DNA of 64,000 bases. Source: Sorex araneus. Lineage: Eukaryota > Chordata > Mammalia > Eulipotyphla > Soricidae. The stretch lies in NCBI RefSeq assembly GCF_027595985.1, contig NC_073305.1, positions 115,910,114-115,974,113 on the forward strand, written 5' to 3'. How positions within the stretch are numbered: position 1 is the stretch's first letter; the number at the start of each line of letters is the position of its first letter. Shown here in pieces: positions 10,310 to 20,040 of the stretch. The notes beneath the pieces were generated by a model. That model had not been told where the DNA came from. It did no database searches and saw nothing but the letters and a program-made list of their open reading frames with translations. The translations under genes were made by a program, and so were the position numbers.

Positions 10310-10852
10310 CTCCCAAGGACACAACTGTAAATGTAAATCTCTAGATTGTAAATGATTGGGTTCCAGAGACACCTTTATGGATGGCAGCAATCCATTCTGG
10401 GATTCAATTGGGATCTCTGGGCCGGGCCTGTAGGTATGCTAAGATGGAGCCCAGAGGCAAATTGCGGGCATGACAGCCAGTCTGCTGGGTGGGCGGGGAC
10501 CCGGGGAGGGACAGACCAAGTCTTCTCTGCCTGTGGCGGCCTGGAGATTCAGTCCTGGAGAAAAGGGATCTTTCAAACTCAGAGCAACACCCCGTATCCA
10601 GAACCCCAGAACTGGCCCTGGCCTCCTCCTCATACTAAAATGGGAGTGATTTTTGGAAAAAGCAGAGACTCGGGAGTCTGTTCCATCCCATTCTGAACCA
10701 CTGAAACATGTTTATGAAACATCTATATAAAAATAAGCTCTCTAACTGGTGAAGGGATGGGTAATTGATCATTGTATGACTGACATGTAAGCACAAACGT
10801 TTGTAAGTCTGTAACTGTACCCCACAGTGATTCATTAAAAAAAAAATGGACA
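10310..10852 (+). mobile_element. LINE-1 3' UTR fragment, type 1
   Basis: The final 110 bp are a clear type 1 tail (GGTGAAGGGATGGGTAATTG to CAGTGATTCATTAAAAAAAA). The preceding 400 bp are probably 3' UTR of the same element. It lies opposite in orientation to the L1 immediately to its left. Confidence 0.6.
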
Positions 10853-10974
10853 GTTTAGTGCCACGTATTTTTTCAACTTTTCAAAATGGACAAAATTGGA
10901 CAAAGACTTTGCAAAGTGGACATACATATGAAATAGTTAAATCATATAATAATAAAAAAAAACCCAGCTCTCTA

Positions 10975-11145
10975 GGAGCCAGATAATATAGGCAGGAAGA
11001 TGGGCAGAGAGGAAGGCGCTCGTCTTGTATGCAGCCAAGCCCAGTCTGATCCCCAGCACACTCGGTCCCCTGAGCAGCACTGCCAGCTGTGGCCCAGTGG
11101 TCACTCCTGAACAGAGCCTGGAGCTGAGTACTGCTGGGGATGGCC
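10975..11145 (+). mobile_element. SINE-A, old
   Basis: GCTCGTCTTGTATGCAGCC, GATCCCCAGCAC and GGTCCCCTGAGCA remain. Confidence 0.5.
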
Positions 11146-11487
11146 CCAAATCCCTCAAGTAAAACAAACTCTCTAAATATGTGTAGTCAAAAAAGCACGT
11201 GACAAAGGTGTGACTATCTGTACCTCCACCTATTCCCATGCTTCTGTGACACTAATTCCAGGGCCAGAAGCAAACCCGAGAGATTCGCTACAGCCAGCCC
11301 TGGAGTCCGCTAGGCAGGAACTTGTCTTTTTGTCAACTCAACCCTTTCCCAGCCCTGGTTCACCTTGTGGTTTGTGATATGACTACAAAGAAGTTCCCTG
11401 TGTCTCTGGGCCATGGTTTCATTATCAGAACGCTGGCCTACACTGATTGTCTCAGGAACAATCAGATGAATTCACTAATAATTTTTT

Positions 11488-11724
11488 CATAGCACAGCGG
11501 GTAGGGCGTTTGTCTTGCATGCAGCCGACCTGGGTTTGATTCCTCCGTTCCGCTCGGAGAGCCGGGCAAGCTACGGAGAGTATCTCGCCCACATGGCAGA
11601 GGCTGGCAAGCTACCCATGGCGTATTTGATATGCCAAAAACAGTAATAAGTCTCAAAAATGGAGACTTGTTACTGGTGCCTGCTTGAGCAAATCTGAGCA
11701 TTGGGATGACAGTGACAGTGACAG
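11488..11724 (+). mobile_element. SINE-B (RTE-tailed)
   Basis: The head is SINE-A-like (TAGCACAGCGGGTAGGGCG ... GGGTTTGATTCC). After box B it switches to the SINE-B body with two GGCAAGCTAC repeats, GGCGTATTTGATATGCC and a 3' end of GGGATGACAGTGACAGTGACAG instead of poly(A). Confidence 0.85.
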
Positions 11725-11744
11725 GAAAGAAAAAAAAAAAAACT

Positions 11745-11890
11745 CGGGGCTGGAGATAGTTACTGGGCGGCCCAATCCTGGCTGCAGACCTGTCACCATG
11801 TATGGTTCACTGAGCACCACCAAATGATTCCCAAGCAGAGAGACCGTCTAGCCACTGAGCACTGCAGGGGTAAACCAAAATCCACCTTCC
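11745..11890 (+). mobile_element. SINE-A, decayed
   Basis: CGGGGCTGGAGATAGTTACTG head with TGTATGGTTCACTGAGCACC, then an A-run. Confidence 0.45.
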
Positions 11891-11899
11891 CCACCCCAC

Positions 11900-12680
11900 C
11901 AAAAAAAAAAAAAAACCTGAGCTTGCTCATTTATAGATTAGGTTGCTCAAGTTACCACCTCTACACCCATGAGGAAGTATCACGTGCTGACCTTGAACTT
12001 GCGTGTCTCCAACTGTGACCCCCTAAACTCACTCACTTCCTCAGGGCTGCCAAGAGCACACAGGCCAGTACGGAAACAAGAGCGCGTGAGCTGGACTGAG
12101 GGTGAGCCACTTATCTAGATGGTTCCCCTACAACCTGGAAGGGTCTCTGGGGAGAATCAGTTTCTCTGTCTGCTTCAGTGTGATCTCCTAAGGCCCAGGG
12201 CACTATCCCAGCGGCTTTCAGTACCTGCCATGGAAGCTTTTTGGTCACGAGTCCCAGTCCCCAGCCGGTGTGGCTCTGCTCTCTGCAAGGTCCGGTGCCA
12301 CCAGTGCCTTCTAGCTGCCCAGCAGTGTGGCAAGTGAGCGCCTCAAAGAGGGAGTGACCCCAATCAGCCTCACAACAACAGCAAAGGGAAGGCGGAGAGG
12401 GGATGAAGTGAAAAACTATCTCTTCAGGCACAACTAACCTCCAAAAGAGCATGATGCCACGGCCACAGCTTCCCAGGTGGACTGGTCCAGGTGACAGCTT
12501 CTCAGGATGGGGGCGGGCAGGCTCCCCTTTCTGCCTGAAGCCATACCTGCCCCTGACCCCACTTCCAAACAGCAACATAGTCTACAACTGAATAGAATCA
12601 AGCTGCCAAGCCAAATTGCTCCAGCTCTGCACCTTGAAATTTCATTGTAATGTCAGCCAGCAGGATCACAGAAGTGAGGT
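11900..12680. other. Unique intron sequence
   Basis: No repeat family identified. The minus-strand open frame at 12111-12578 (155 codons) resembles no protein I recognise. Confidence 0.4.
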
Positions 12681-12689
12681 GGGAAAGTT

Positions 12690-13045
12690 GCATAGAAGGC
12701 CACCAGGCCCCGTGGGCCTAAACAGTAACACAGAGAGGGTCAGTTAGCCCTAACCAGCACCGGAGACCCCCAGACTATGCCGATAGCAACCAAATTGTGA
12801 TATGACAATTATCACAAATTGCCTCTACATTTTGACAATTCCATTTACCTTTGTGTTGTAGCGAACAATCTGAAACAAATTTGTACCTGCAAGGAGGCAG
12901 GCTTGGGTGGTGGGTGGGAAAATGAGGGACACTGGTGGAGGGAAGGTCACACCAGTGGTGGAATTGGTGTTGGAACATTGAATGACTGATGCAATGGTAT
13001 TATGAACAACTTAGTAAATCATGTGTTTTAATAATAATAAATATA
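12690..13045 (+). mobile_element. LINE 3' end, type 2
   Basis: GACACTGGTGGAGGGAAGGT, GGTGTTGGAACATTGAATGAC and a run into ATATAT. The unit matches the 3' part of the ORF1-only element at 22-24 kb. Confidence 0.6.
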
Positions 13046-13080
13046 TATATACATATATATATATGTATATATATATATAT
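13035..13080. repeat. (AT)n tract
   Basis: AT/ATAC repeat between the LINE tail and a minus-strand SINE-A. Confidence 0.85.
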
Positions 13081-13245
13081 TGCTTTTTGGGTCACACCCG
13101 GTGATGCACAGGGGTTACTCCTGGCTCTGCACTCAGGAATTATCCCTGGCGGTGCTCAGGGGACCATATGGGATGCTGGGAATCGAACCTGGGTCGGCTG
13201 CGTGCAAGGCAAACGCCCTACCTGCTGTGCTATTGCTCCAGTCCC
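13081..13245 (-). mobile_element. SINE-A
   Basis: Near-consensus minus-strand copy with CGACCCAGGTTCGATTCCC box B. The head ends CTGGAGCAATAGCACAG. Confidence 0.9.
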
Positions 13246-13324
13246 AGTAATAATCTTTTTAAATAAATAAAAACTTTTATCTTTAAAAAAATCTATTCTT
13301 TCAGGGGGGAAAAGTCTGCTTAGG

Positions 13325-13475
13325 GACCAGAGAGATAGTATAGCAGATAAGGTGGTTGTTTGGCACGGGGGCAGCTCAGGTTTGATCCCTGATGCCCCAT
13401 AGAGTCCCCTGACCACTGAGTGCAGAGCCAGGAGTAATTCCTGAGCATCACTGGGCTGCAGTTCGAAAACAACAA
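13325..13475 (+). mobile_element. SINE-A, diverged
   Basis: GGGACCAGAGAGATAGTATAG head and GTTTGATCCCTGATGCCCC. Confidence 0.6.
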
Positions 13476-13539
13476 GGAAATCTGTTTGATGAGCTTTTAC
13501 ATTAGTTTCCTTCTTACTACACTCAGGGGTGCGGAGAGG

Positions 13540-13722
13540 AGGTGGGGTCACGCCCAGCAGTACTGGAGACCACTCCCAGCTCTGTGCTCGGGGAATTGGG
13601 TCTGGTGGTGTTTGGGGGAACATGAGGTGTAGGGGCAGGGGAGGGGAGGAGGGCAGTTGTTGAACTGGAACGTACAAGGCAGGTGCTTTAGAGTCCAGAG
13701 TAATCTCCCAGCCCTTCCTACT
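13540..13722 (-). mobile_element. SINE-A, decayed
   Basis: GTCACGCCCAGCAGTACTGG and AGTAATCTCCCAGCCC mark its ends. Confidence 0.45.
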
Positions 13723-13729
13723 GTTTGAA

Positions 13730-13850
13730 GGAAGAGCATAATTCAGTGGGTCGGAGCTTGCCTTGCACAAGAACCCCAGCACCTGGGCACACTATCAGGA
13801 GTGATCCCTGAGCACTGCCACAGGTGTGACCCTAAACAAAAATAAGTAAA
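13730..13850 (+). mobile_element. SINE-A, internally deleted
   Basis: CATAATTCAGTGGGTCGGAG head joined to CACTATCAGGAGTGATCCC and CAGGTGTGACCC. Confidence 0.5.
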
Positions 13851-13906
13851 AGCACAGGCACAGTACTTGACAGATTAAATCCAGAGCTCTAAAACTAATC
13901 ATTCGT

Positions 13907-14070
13907 GGGGCTGGAGAGACAGTACAGCACATCAAGTTCTTACTTTGCATGCTTCCAACCCGAGTTCCATCCCTGGCACCATGTATGGTCCCCCGAGTTC
14001 TGCCAGGAGTGACCCCTGAGCACCGAGCAAGGAGTAAATACTGAGCACCGCCGATTATACGGCCTCTCCA
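13907..14070 (+). mobile_element. SINE-A, diverged
   Basis: GGGGCTGGAGAGACAGTACAG head, box B GAGTTCCATCCC. Confidence 0.75.
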
Positions 14071-14106
14071 AAATGAAAACAAATTTAAAATAATCATTAT
14101 CTATAG

Positions 14107-14575
14107 ATGGAACATGATGGCCACTCAATATCTCTATTGCAAACTACAACACCCAAAAGGAGAGCGAACAAAAGGGAATGCCCTGCGGCAGAGGCAGGGT
14201 GGGGTGGTGCGGGTTGGGGTGGGGGTGGTGAGAGGGGTACTGGGATCATTTGGGGGAGGAAAATGGGCACTGGCGGAGGGATGGGTAAACAATCACTGTA
14301 TGAGTGAAATGCAAACACAAAAGTTCGTAAGTTTGGGTCTGGAGTGATAGCACAACGGGTAGGGTGTTTGCCTTGCACACGGCCGGCCCGGGTTCGATTC
14401 CCAGCATCCCATGTGGTCCCCTGACCACCGCCAGGAGTAATTCCTGAGTGCAGAGCCAGGAGTAACCCCTGTGTATCGCCAGGTGTGACCCAAAAAGCCA
14501 AAAAAAAAAAAGTTCGTAAGTTTGTAACTGTACATCACAGTGATTCTCTAATAAAAAAAACTTAAAAATCATAAT
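14107..14575 (+). mobile_element. LINE-1 3' end, type 1, interrupted by a SINE
   Basis: It begins with a 3' UTR stretch (GATGGCCACTCAATATCTC) also present in the L1 at 37.85 kb. It passes through a G-rich tract and GGAGGGATGGGTAAACAATC, is split by a SINE-A at 14335, and resumes to CAGTGATTCTCTAATAAAAA. Confidence 0.85.
14335..14508 (+). mobile_element. SINE-A nested in an L1 tail
   Basis: Near-consensus element. Target duplication AAAGTTCGTAAGTTT occurs before (ending 14334) and after (ending 14523). The L1 sequence continues exactly across the site, fixing the order: L1 first, SINE second. Confidence 0.93.
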
Positions 14576-14589
14576 CTTTTAGCACAAAT

Positions 14590-15700
14590 GTTTTTTGATG
14601 GCTTTGTTTATTGCCTCTCTCTCTCTCTCTCTCATTTTATCTGGAGCTGAGAATTGAAGGCTTGGTGCTCGGTGCTCTTTATCTCTGATTAACAACCCCT
14701 AAAAGGGTGGGTTGAAAGGTGCCCGGAATAGAACTAAAGTGCCTGAGGACAGTCCTATTATGAATGAATCAAACTTGAAGGGGAAGCCAGAGAAAGACAA
14801 GCCGTCTCTCCTTTGCTGCACTAGCATTCTGAAACTTGTCACAATGTGGTAAAACCTGTAAGGCCCTGGACTTGAAGACCAGAAGTTCCTCAGAAGACTA
14901 AGGGAAATGAAAATCACACTGCCTGCCTTCAATCCACCTACTTTTGCACAGAGTTGCTGCCGAACTGCAGCTTACCTAGTCAGGCTAGTCAAGCTGCCTC
15001 CTCCCTGCCTACGGAGATGACCGGATCTCATGGTAAAGGCTCGGGTCCCTACCAAGCACAGCCACTAACCCACCACCCCCCGGAAGGCGGGAAGGGACAG
15101 GAGTCATAAGAGAAAGGCCAGGCTCCTGGTTCAAAGGGCAACCTCACTAGCTTTCCTGGAGTAAACAGGGCCAGCCCTCCTCCGCATTCCACTCCTCAGG
15201 TTTGATAGTGGGCAAATAAAAAAAAAAAATCTCACCAAAAATAACAGAGGGTTATCACGCCACAGGCCCAGAGCCCAGCAGAAACAGGGATGACCTTTGG
15301 TGGCACCTTGAAATCAGAGGGAGAAATGCAAGGCCCAAGTTCCAACCACTCATTCTCCCTCCCCCCTCATTCCGACTCCAGAAGGGTATCAGCGGCCTGT
15401 CAGTCTTCCTGAAGCGGCTGGAGGGGAGGTGCTCCCGCTGCTAATGGAGAAAGTGAAGGTTCTGAGTGAGTCTCCGCCCTGGGGTCCAGGCCCCCAGAAC
15501 CAGAGCTGCAATCAAGGAGAAGACCTCGGGTCAGAGAGCCTAGCCACAGCTGGCCCTGGTGCTAAAGGAGCAATTTTACTTGCACACCAGGCAGCACATA
15601 GCCATTTGTTGCTCCTCTGTCACATAAATACACTTCTGATATTTATTTACCATTCCACGCTGATTCCTGGGGCAGAGTGGAGAGACCATTCTGTTGCTCA
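14590..15700. other. Unique segment upstream in intron 1
   Basis: About 1.1 kb with no recognised repeat except a short TC run at 14615-14632 and an A10 run near 15220. No exon was found. It is a candidate for conserved non-coding sequence. Confidence 0.45.
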
Positions 15701-15712
15701 ACTTACAGCGAG

Positions 15713-15895
15713 AGAACAAATAATGGAACCTGAGCATAGCAGGGAGGACACTTGCCTTGCGCCAGGCCCACCCAGGTTCCATCCCAGGCATCCCACAGGG
15801 GCCCCCCATGCCTGCCAGGAAAAATCCCTGAGTGCAGAGACAGAAGCAAGCCCAGCTGGGCATGCCCCACCCCCAACCCCTCCACCTCTAAAAAA
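15713..15895 (+). mobile_element. SINE-A, old
   Basis: GGACACTTGCCTTGCGCC, GGTTCCATCCCAGGCATCCC and a C-rich end. It is the last SINE before the RRAGD promoter. Confidence 0.6.
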
Positions 15896-15939
15896 CACGC
15901 AAACAAACAAAAGGACAAATGACTATCAGGTTGCCTTTA

Positions 15940-16900
15940 GATTAGGCCCTGTGGGGAGCACTCTAGAGGGGTCTTGGGGAAGTTCTTCACCCAGGAACTC
16001 CAACCCCTCCCACTCACCATTAACTTCACTAAAATTCAAGACCCCACCGTTAAAAAAGATTTAAAATGCTCCCCCAAATAAGGGCGGAATAAACACATCC
16101 CGTGCCTTTTTTTTCCAGGAAACTCTCAGCCCTCCGGGGCAATAGATCAAGTCTCTTTCCATATCAATATATCAAGCTCTTTACTTTCTTTGCTCTCTCT
16201 GGAATTTCACACGTGAGCAACTGCACGTCTTACCATTTCAAATACCTTGCAAATGCATCCCCATTCAGAATCTCTCAGGAGCCTCCAAAGAATCTAGGCG
16301 GAGCTAGCCAATGCAATTTGAATAATAATGAAGCAACTGAAGGATTTAATTATCAAAGGTAACCCTGGAGAGTCCAACAAAAGAGTTAAAAGCCTTTATC
16401 TGCAAAAATGTGGCCACAGGTTCCACTGTGGGACCAATTACTGGGCCAGTGGCGAGACGCAGACAGGTACACACACCGGCGTAAGCAAACAGGGAATTCG
16501 CTCTGAAAAGCGGGGCCTGGGGAAGCTGCCCGCAACTCACAGCTCAGTTCACTTTCGGACCACTGAAAGGAGCGCCCGCCGGCCAGAAAATAATGCAAAC
16601 GGCCCGCCCAAGAGGGGTTGTGCGTTGGCAATGGAAAGTAAGTTCAATGAAATCTGTTTGAATGCCATCGGCTTCCTCCAAAGCCAAGTCACAAAGACAC
16701 TCTCAGCCCTCACACAAGGCTTCACCCACAAGTCCTGTTTTAAATTGCCTCCAACTGACCTTTCCAGTGACCTTACAGTACAGGACCTGCCCCTAGCTTT
16801 GCAGAAAAAGAAAAAAAAAGATGAACCGTTCTGGAACCCTAAAAAACCGTCAACTTCCTTGGGCCCCAAGAATTAAATGCAGGAAGCTCCCCCACCCCCT
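15940..16900. other. Unique DNA adjoining the RRAGD CpG island
   Basis: About 950 bp of unique sequence in intron 1 next to exon 1, containing one CACGTG E-box (16210). No repeat recognised. Open frames lack similarity to known proteins. Confidence 0.45.
16210..16215. promoter_or_regulatory. CACGTG E-box in RRAGD intron 1
   Basis: The context is TTCACACGTGAGC, giving a perfect core with the favourable GTGA half-site. It sits about 1.5 kb inside intron 1 in SINE-free DNA. Confidence 0.35.
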
Positions 16901-17721
16901 CCTCCAGTGGCCGCCGCGCCCCCGGGGCTGAACAATTGCTACATCCCACGTCTGGAACAGGAAACAGAGTTTGCTTCTCCTGCGGCCCCGGGCCCCACGG
17001 AGCCCCGCGCGCACTCCCACGCCCGCGCTGCGTGACCCAGGCGGTGGCTGGAGCGCAGAGAGGGGCATCCAAATAACCCTCTTGGCAAGCAGCCTAGGAA
17101 ACTCGCGGGCGCTCGGCGACTTCCCCATCATCTGGAGCCGGGCGTGGGGTGCTCACTCCCCCCACCCCAAGCACTAGGGACGGGGGCTTGAGAGGGGGGC
17201 GCGAGACCTCTCCAGCGATTCTCGGGACAAGACTGACACCCGCAGCTGACGACGACCCTGCCAGTCACGCTGCCGCCCGCTGCCTATTTTAGCCAAGACA
17301 TCTGACCCCGGCTTCCCCCAGCCGCGCGCGGGGAGAGGTCCCCGGGGCACGCCGGCCGGTCCCGCCCCTCCCCGAGCCCCGAGCCCCGAGCCGGCGGGGC
17401 CAGGGCAGCGGGAAGCGGGCAGGGAACGCGGTGGCTCCACCCCAGACTCCCCCCCCCCCGCCCCCAGAGCCGCCTGCTCCCGGGGTGCCCCCCCATTTTG
17501 CAGCTCCCGGGGGCGCCTCCGACGCCCCTCCCTCCTCCCCACCCCACTCAGCCTGCAACTCTGCTCTGCTGGATCCCCTCCAAGTCGGCGGCCCCGCGCC
17601 CTCGGGCCCGGGCGGGAGGCAGGCGCCAAGACCCCCGAAGGAAGGGGAGGGAGGTCCCGGTGCGGGACGAGGACACGCCGCGCCAAGGTGCGGGGGTCCC
17701 CCCGGGGTCCCCGGCGCTCAC

Positions 17722-17857
17722 CTCCCTCCTCTGCCCCGCTGTCCGGCTCGGCGTCCGAGGAGTCGGGCCCGTCCCCGTAGTCCGAGAGTCCCACCAGCTC
17801 ATCCTCGTCGTCGTCGTCCTCGTCGTCCGGCTGCGGCTTGCCCACCACCTGGCTCAT
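17722..17857 (-). CDS. RRAGD: RRAGD exon 1, N-terminus of Rag GTPase D
   Basis: RagD pairs with RagA or RagB on the lysosomal surface and recruits mTORC1 when amino acids are plentiful. The exon encodes 45 residues starting [10 protein letters not shown], then an acidic run (residues 11-20) and [20 protein letters not shown], which closely matches the mammalian RagD N-terminus as I remember it. RagC has an unrelated N-terminus, so the paralogue call is firm. The exon ends in GAGGAGGGAG before donor GTGAGC. The split codon (phase 1, one G) fits the valine that follows EEG in other mammals. The GTPase domain lies in later exons outside the window. I chose the ATG at 17857 because it gives the conserved MSQ start; the frame stays open upstream to an ATG at 18148, but that extension looks like GC-rich 5' UTR. 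Confidence 0.92.
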
Positions 17858-18136
17858 CGCGCCCACCGGGCCGGGGTCCCGGGGAGGGGCCGAGCCACCG
17901 AGCCTGCCGCGGGCACCCGATCTCGGGACTAGGGGTGAGGTTATTATTATTTTCCCTCCGCCTCTGGAGCTCGGCTGGGGTCTCACGTTCCCGGCGGCGG
18001 GCGGTGTCCAGGTCCGGGTCCCCGCGCGGTGCCCGGAGCGCCGGGAAGCCCCCTTCCCGGCCCGCCCGCCGGCAGAGAATGAGCCGAAGCGCGGCAGTTC
18101 CTCCCCGAGGAGGGAGAGAGAGACTGCGTGACCCAA

Positions 18137-18146
18137 GTCACCTGAC
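18137..18146. promoter_or_regulatory. Near-CLEAR element, one mismatch
   Basis: GTCACCTGAC differs at one base from the palindromic CLEAR consensus GTCACGTGAC bound by MiT/TFE factors. It lies 280 bp upstream of the RRAGD ATG. The mismatch removes the core CACGTG, so binding is uncertain. Confidence 0.35.
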
Positions 18147-18149
18147 ACA

Positions 18150-18181
18150 CACTGTCACACACACACACACACGCACATACA

Positions 18182-18221
<40 letters not shown>

Positions 18222-18240
18222 CTCTCTCTCTCTCTCTCCC
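18150..18240. repeat. (CA)n/(TC)n microsatellite in RRAGD promoter
   Basis: About 70 bp of CA dinucleotides with small interruptions run into about 20 bp of TC. The tract sits about 300 bp upstream of the ATG, near the expected transcription start. Confidence 0.9.
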
Positions 18241-18391
18241 TCTTTCCCCGCACGGGTGCGCGCGCGCTCTCGGCACCGCGCCGCCGGCTGCAGGGCCAAA
18301 GCCGCACTCGCTCGCGCGGTGGGTGGGCTGGGGGCGCCGGGTCCTTCCAAACGCGCGCTGGGAGACCCCAGTGTAGCAGCTGCTGCTGCTG

Positions 18392-18397
18392 CACGTG
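18392..18397. promoter_or_regulatory. CACGTG E-box upstream of RRAGD
   Basis: A perfect CACGTG (context TGCACGTGG) lies 535 bp upstream of the RRAGD ATG inside the CpG island. RRAGD transcription is known to be activated by TFEB/MiT factors, which recognise such E-boxes. Confidence 0.5.
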
Positions 18398-18498
18398 GTT
18401 CCCGCTGGGCGTGGTGAGCCGGAGGTGGGGGGAAGGGGGACTGGCACGCCCCGCGCCCCCCGCACGCACCTTAAGAACCCCGCGCCGCCCTCCAGCTA

Positions 18499-18508
18499 CC
18501 AATCCAAT
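18499..18508. promoter_or_regulatory. Tandem CCAAT boxes
   Basis: Two CCAAT pentamers are directly adjacent (CCAATCCAAT), about 640 bp upstream of the RRAGD ATG in the CpG island. CCAAT is the NF-Y recognition core. A functional role is inferred only. Confidence 0.4.
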
Positions 18509-18734
18509 GTGAGGGCTGCACCCGCAGGAGGCTGCGCCCCCTACCCCACCCACCGAATACGACCAGAGCAGCCGGGGACACCCCCGGGGAGGCTGGAGCG
18601 GCCTCAGTTGCGGAGAACTCCGGGAAAATGCAGGCGGGGGCGCCGTCTCCAAGGCTATTATTATTACCTGCCGGTGCGCGCAGAGCGGCGTTTCCCCATC
18701 CGGGCCGTCCACACTTCAGGCCTACCGTGATCTG

Positions 18735-19690
18735 AGTGTTTCTAAAATTAAAAAAAAAAAATAACAACACGCCTCGGGGCTGTTGGTATTCACCATCATT
18801 TAACTCCGCGGCATTTCGGGAAAGGTCTAACACGCTCAAGGGTGGGGGGTGGAGAGGTGGGGGGCGCGCTACGAGATTTTCATCCTGCATGGCAAAACGA
18901 AACGTTTTTCTTTTTGTTGTTTGTTTGTTTTATTTTAATTTTTCCCACTTGACTTTTTTGGCTCAGGCGGAGAGGGAGAGCGGGGACAATTCTCACGTAA
19001 GAAGAGCAGCGGTGACACCGACATTCCTCCACCAGCCTTCCAGTACTGGCTCTACTATTCCCACCCTTTTTTTGGGTACTGCAAAAAAAAAAAAAATCAC
19101 GTGGATGCACTTCCTTCTGCCAAGCAAATAAATAAACCAGCTGGCCAGCATGGTGAACCAGATCCTACAGGTGCCAGCAGCTCAGCAGGTGGTGTGGGGG
19201 AGGAGGAGGGGAGGGAGAAAGCGGAGGCTGCAGGCTCTGAGCGCCCAAAGGTGCCGCCCTGCAGGGAAGGGCTTTCTGCTCCCCTCCCCGCCGAGGCCCG
19301 GGCTCAGGTGGAGCGGGAGGTGAGGGTCCGAGACGCGCCGAGCAGTATTCCAGCGCTGGACGAGCTCGCAATCTCGTCCTGGGTGTTGTAGTCGCGGGAG
19401 AGTATTGAATAGGGATCAGACGCCTCAGGGGCATGGGGTGAAGAGGAGGCTGTTTCTCATTGCAAAGCCCTTCGCCTTCTCTAGGTGGGAGTGCTCTTAA
19501 CTCTGAGATTCTTCTCAGGCCCAAAATCAACAGGGGTATGGACAGAATTTGGGGAATTAGCAACCAGAGATTATTACCCCCAAATTCATAGTCGAAGAAG
19601 GGTGCCAGCCGGTCTTGAGTAAAAAGGGGCATAAATGGGGCAGAGGAGCCTCAAGTCATGGACAGGCAGACATTCGGGGAAGAAATAAAC
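18735..19690. other. Unique DNA upstream of RRAGD
   Basis: No SINE over 950 bp. Holds an A11 run, a T-rich tract and one E-box. GC-rich patch at 19.2-19.4 kb. No exon recognised. Confidence 0.45.
19098..19103. promoter_or_regulatory. CACGTG E-box, distal upstream of RRAGD
   Basis: CACGTG in the context ATCACGTGGA lies about 1.24 kb upstream of the ATG, just outside the CpG island. The flanking T on one side suits MiT/TFE or USF binding. Confidence 0.35.
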
Positions 19691-19694
19691 TGGC

Positions 19695-19830
19695 CTCTTG
19701 GGTCAGGAGATACTTTGGGGGTAGGGTTCTTGCCTTGCGTGCTGCAGACCTCCATGCCTGGCATAGCGTGGTCCCCTGAATTCCCCCAGGAATCTTCCCC
19801 ATATGCTGGGCATTGCCCCAGCCCTCCCCA
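19695..19830 (+). mobile_element. SINE-A, decayed
   Basis: GGGTTCTTGCCTTGCGTGCTG and GGTCCCCTGAATTCCCCCAGG blocks. Confidence 0.45.
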
Positions 19831-19904
19831 CCCCACCCCCAAAGAAAAGATATGTTGGCCTCTTTTTCCTCCCACTTTCCTGTTTCTTTTTATTTAGTTA
19901 GTTA

Positions 19905-20040
19905 GTTTGGGGGCCACACCTGGCAGTGCTCAGGGCTTACTCCTGGCCCTCTGCTCAGAAACCACTCCTGCTTGAGGACCGCATGTGATGCCAGGATGGT
20001 CCTGAATCTGCCCTTTGTGCAAAACAACTTTCTTAACCCC
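19905..20040 (-). mobile_element. SINE-A, decayed
   Basis: GGGGGCCACACCTGGCAGTGC is clear. The head end is lost. Confidence 0.55.

Larger units (their letters stand above)
1..17721 (-). other. RRAGD: RRAGD intron 1 (5' part)
   Basis: The intron begins at the GTGAGC donor directly after exon 1 (GT at 17721-17720) and runs leftward past the window edge. No second RRAGD exon, which would carry the GTPase P-loop, is visible in any minus-strand frame, so intron 1 exceeds 17.7 kb. The content is SINE-A copies, L1 tails and microsatellites, with a mostly unique stretch near the exon (14.6-17.2 kb). Confidence 0.8.
16900..18730 (-). promoter_or_regulatory. RRAGD: RRAGD CpG island: promoter, 5' UTR, exon 1
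   Basis: A dense GC- and CpG-rich block surrounds exon 1 and extends about 850 bp upstream and 800 bp into intron 1. No SINE is recognisable from about 15.9 to 19.69 kb, as expected for an active CpG-island promoter. There is no obvious TATA box. Twin CCAAT boxes, a CACGTG E-box and a CA/TC tract lie upstream of the ATG. The transcription start cannot be read from sequence alone; 18.1-18.5 kb is plausible. Confidence 0.75.

Noticed and set aside
9955-10852. Opposed L1 tails as a designed inverted repeat
   Set aside because: The two tails differ in length, flanks and divergence and look like independent insertions.
17174-17721. Continuation of the RagD reading frame past the splice donor
   Set aside because: The residues after EEG bear no resemblance to RagD, and a strong GTGAGC donor ends the exon. 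It is intronic read-through.
17431-18417. 328-codon plus-strand open frame across the RRAGD CpG island
   Set aside because: It is antisense to exon 1, Pro/Arg/Ala-rich as expected from GC-rich DNA, and runs through the CA repeat. It is a shadow frame.
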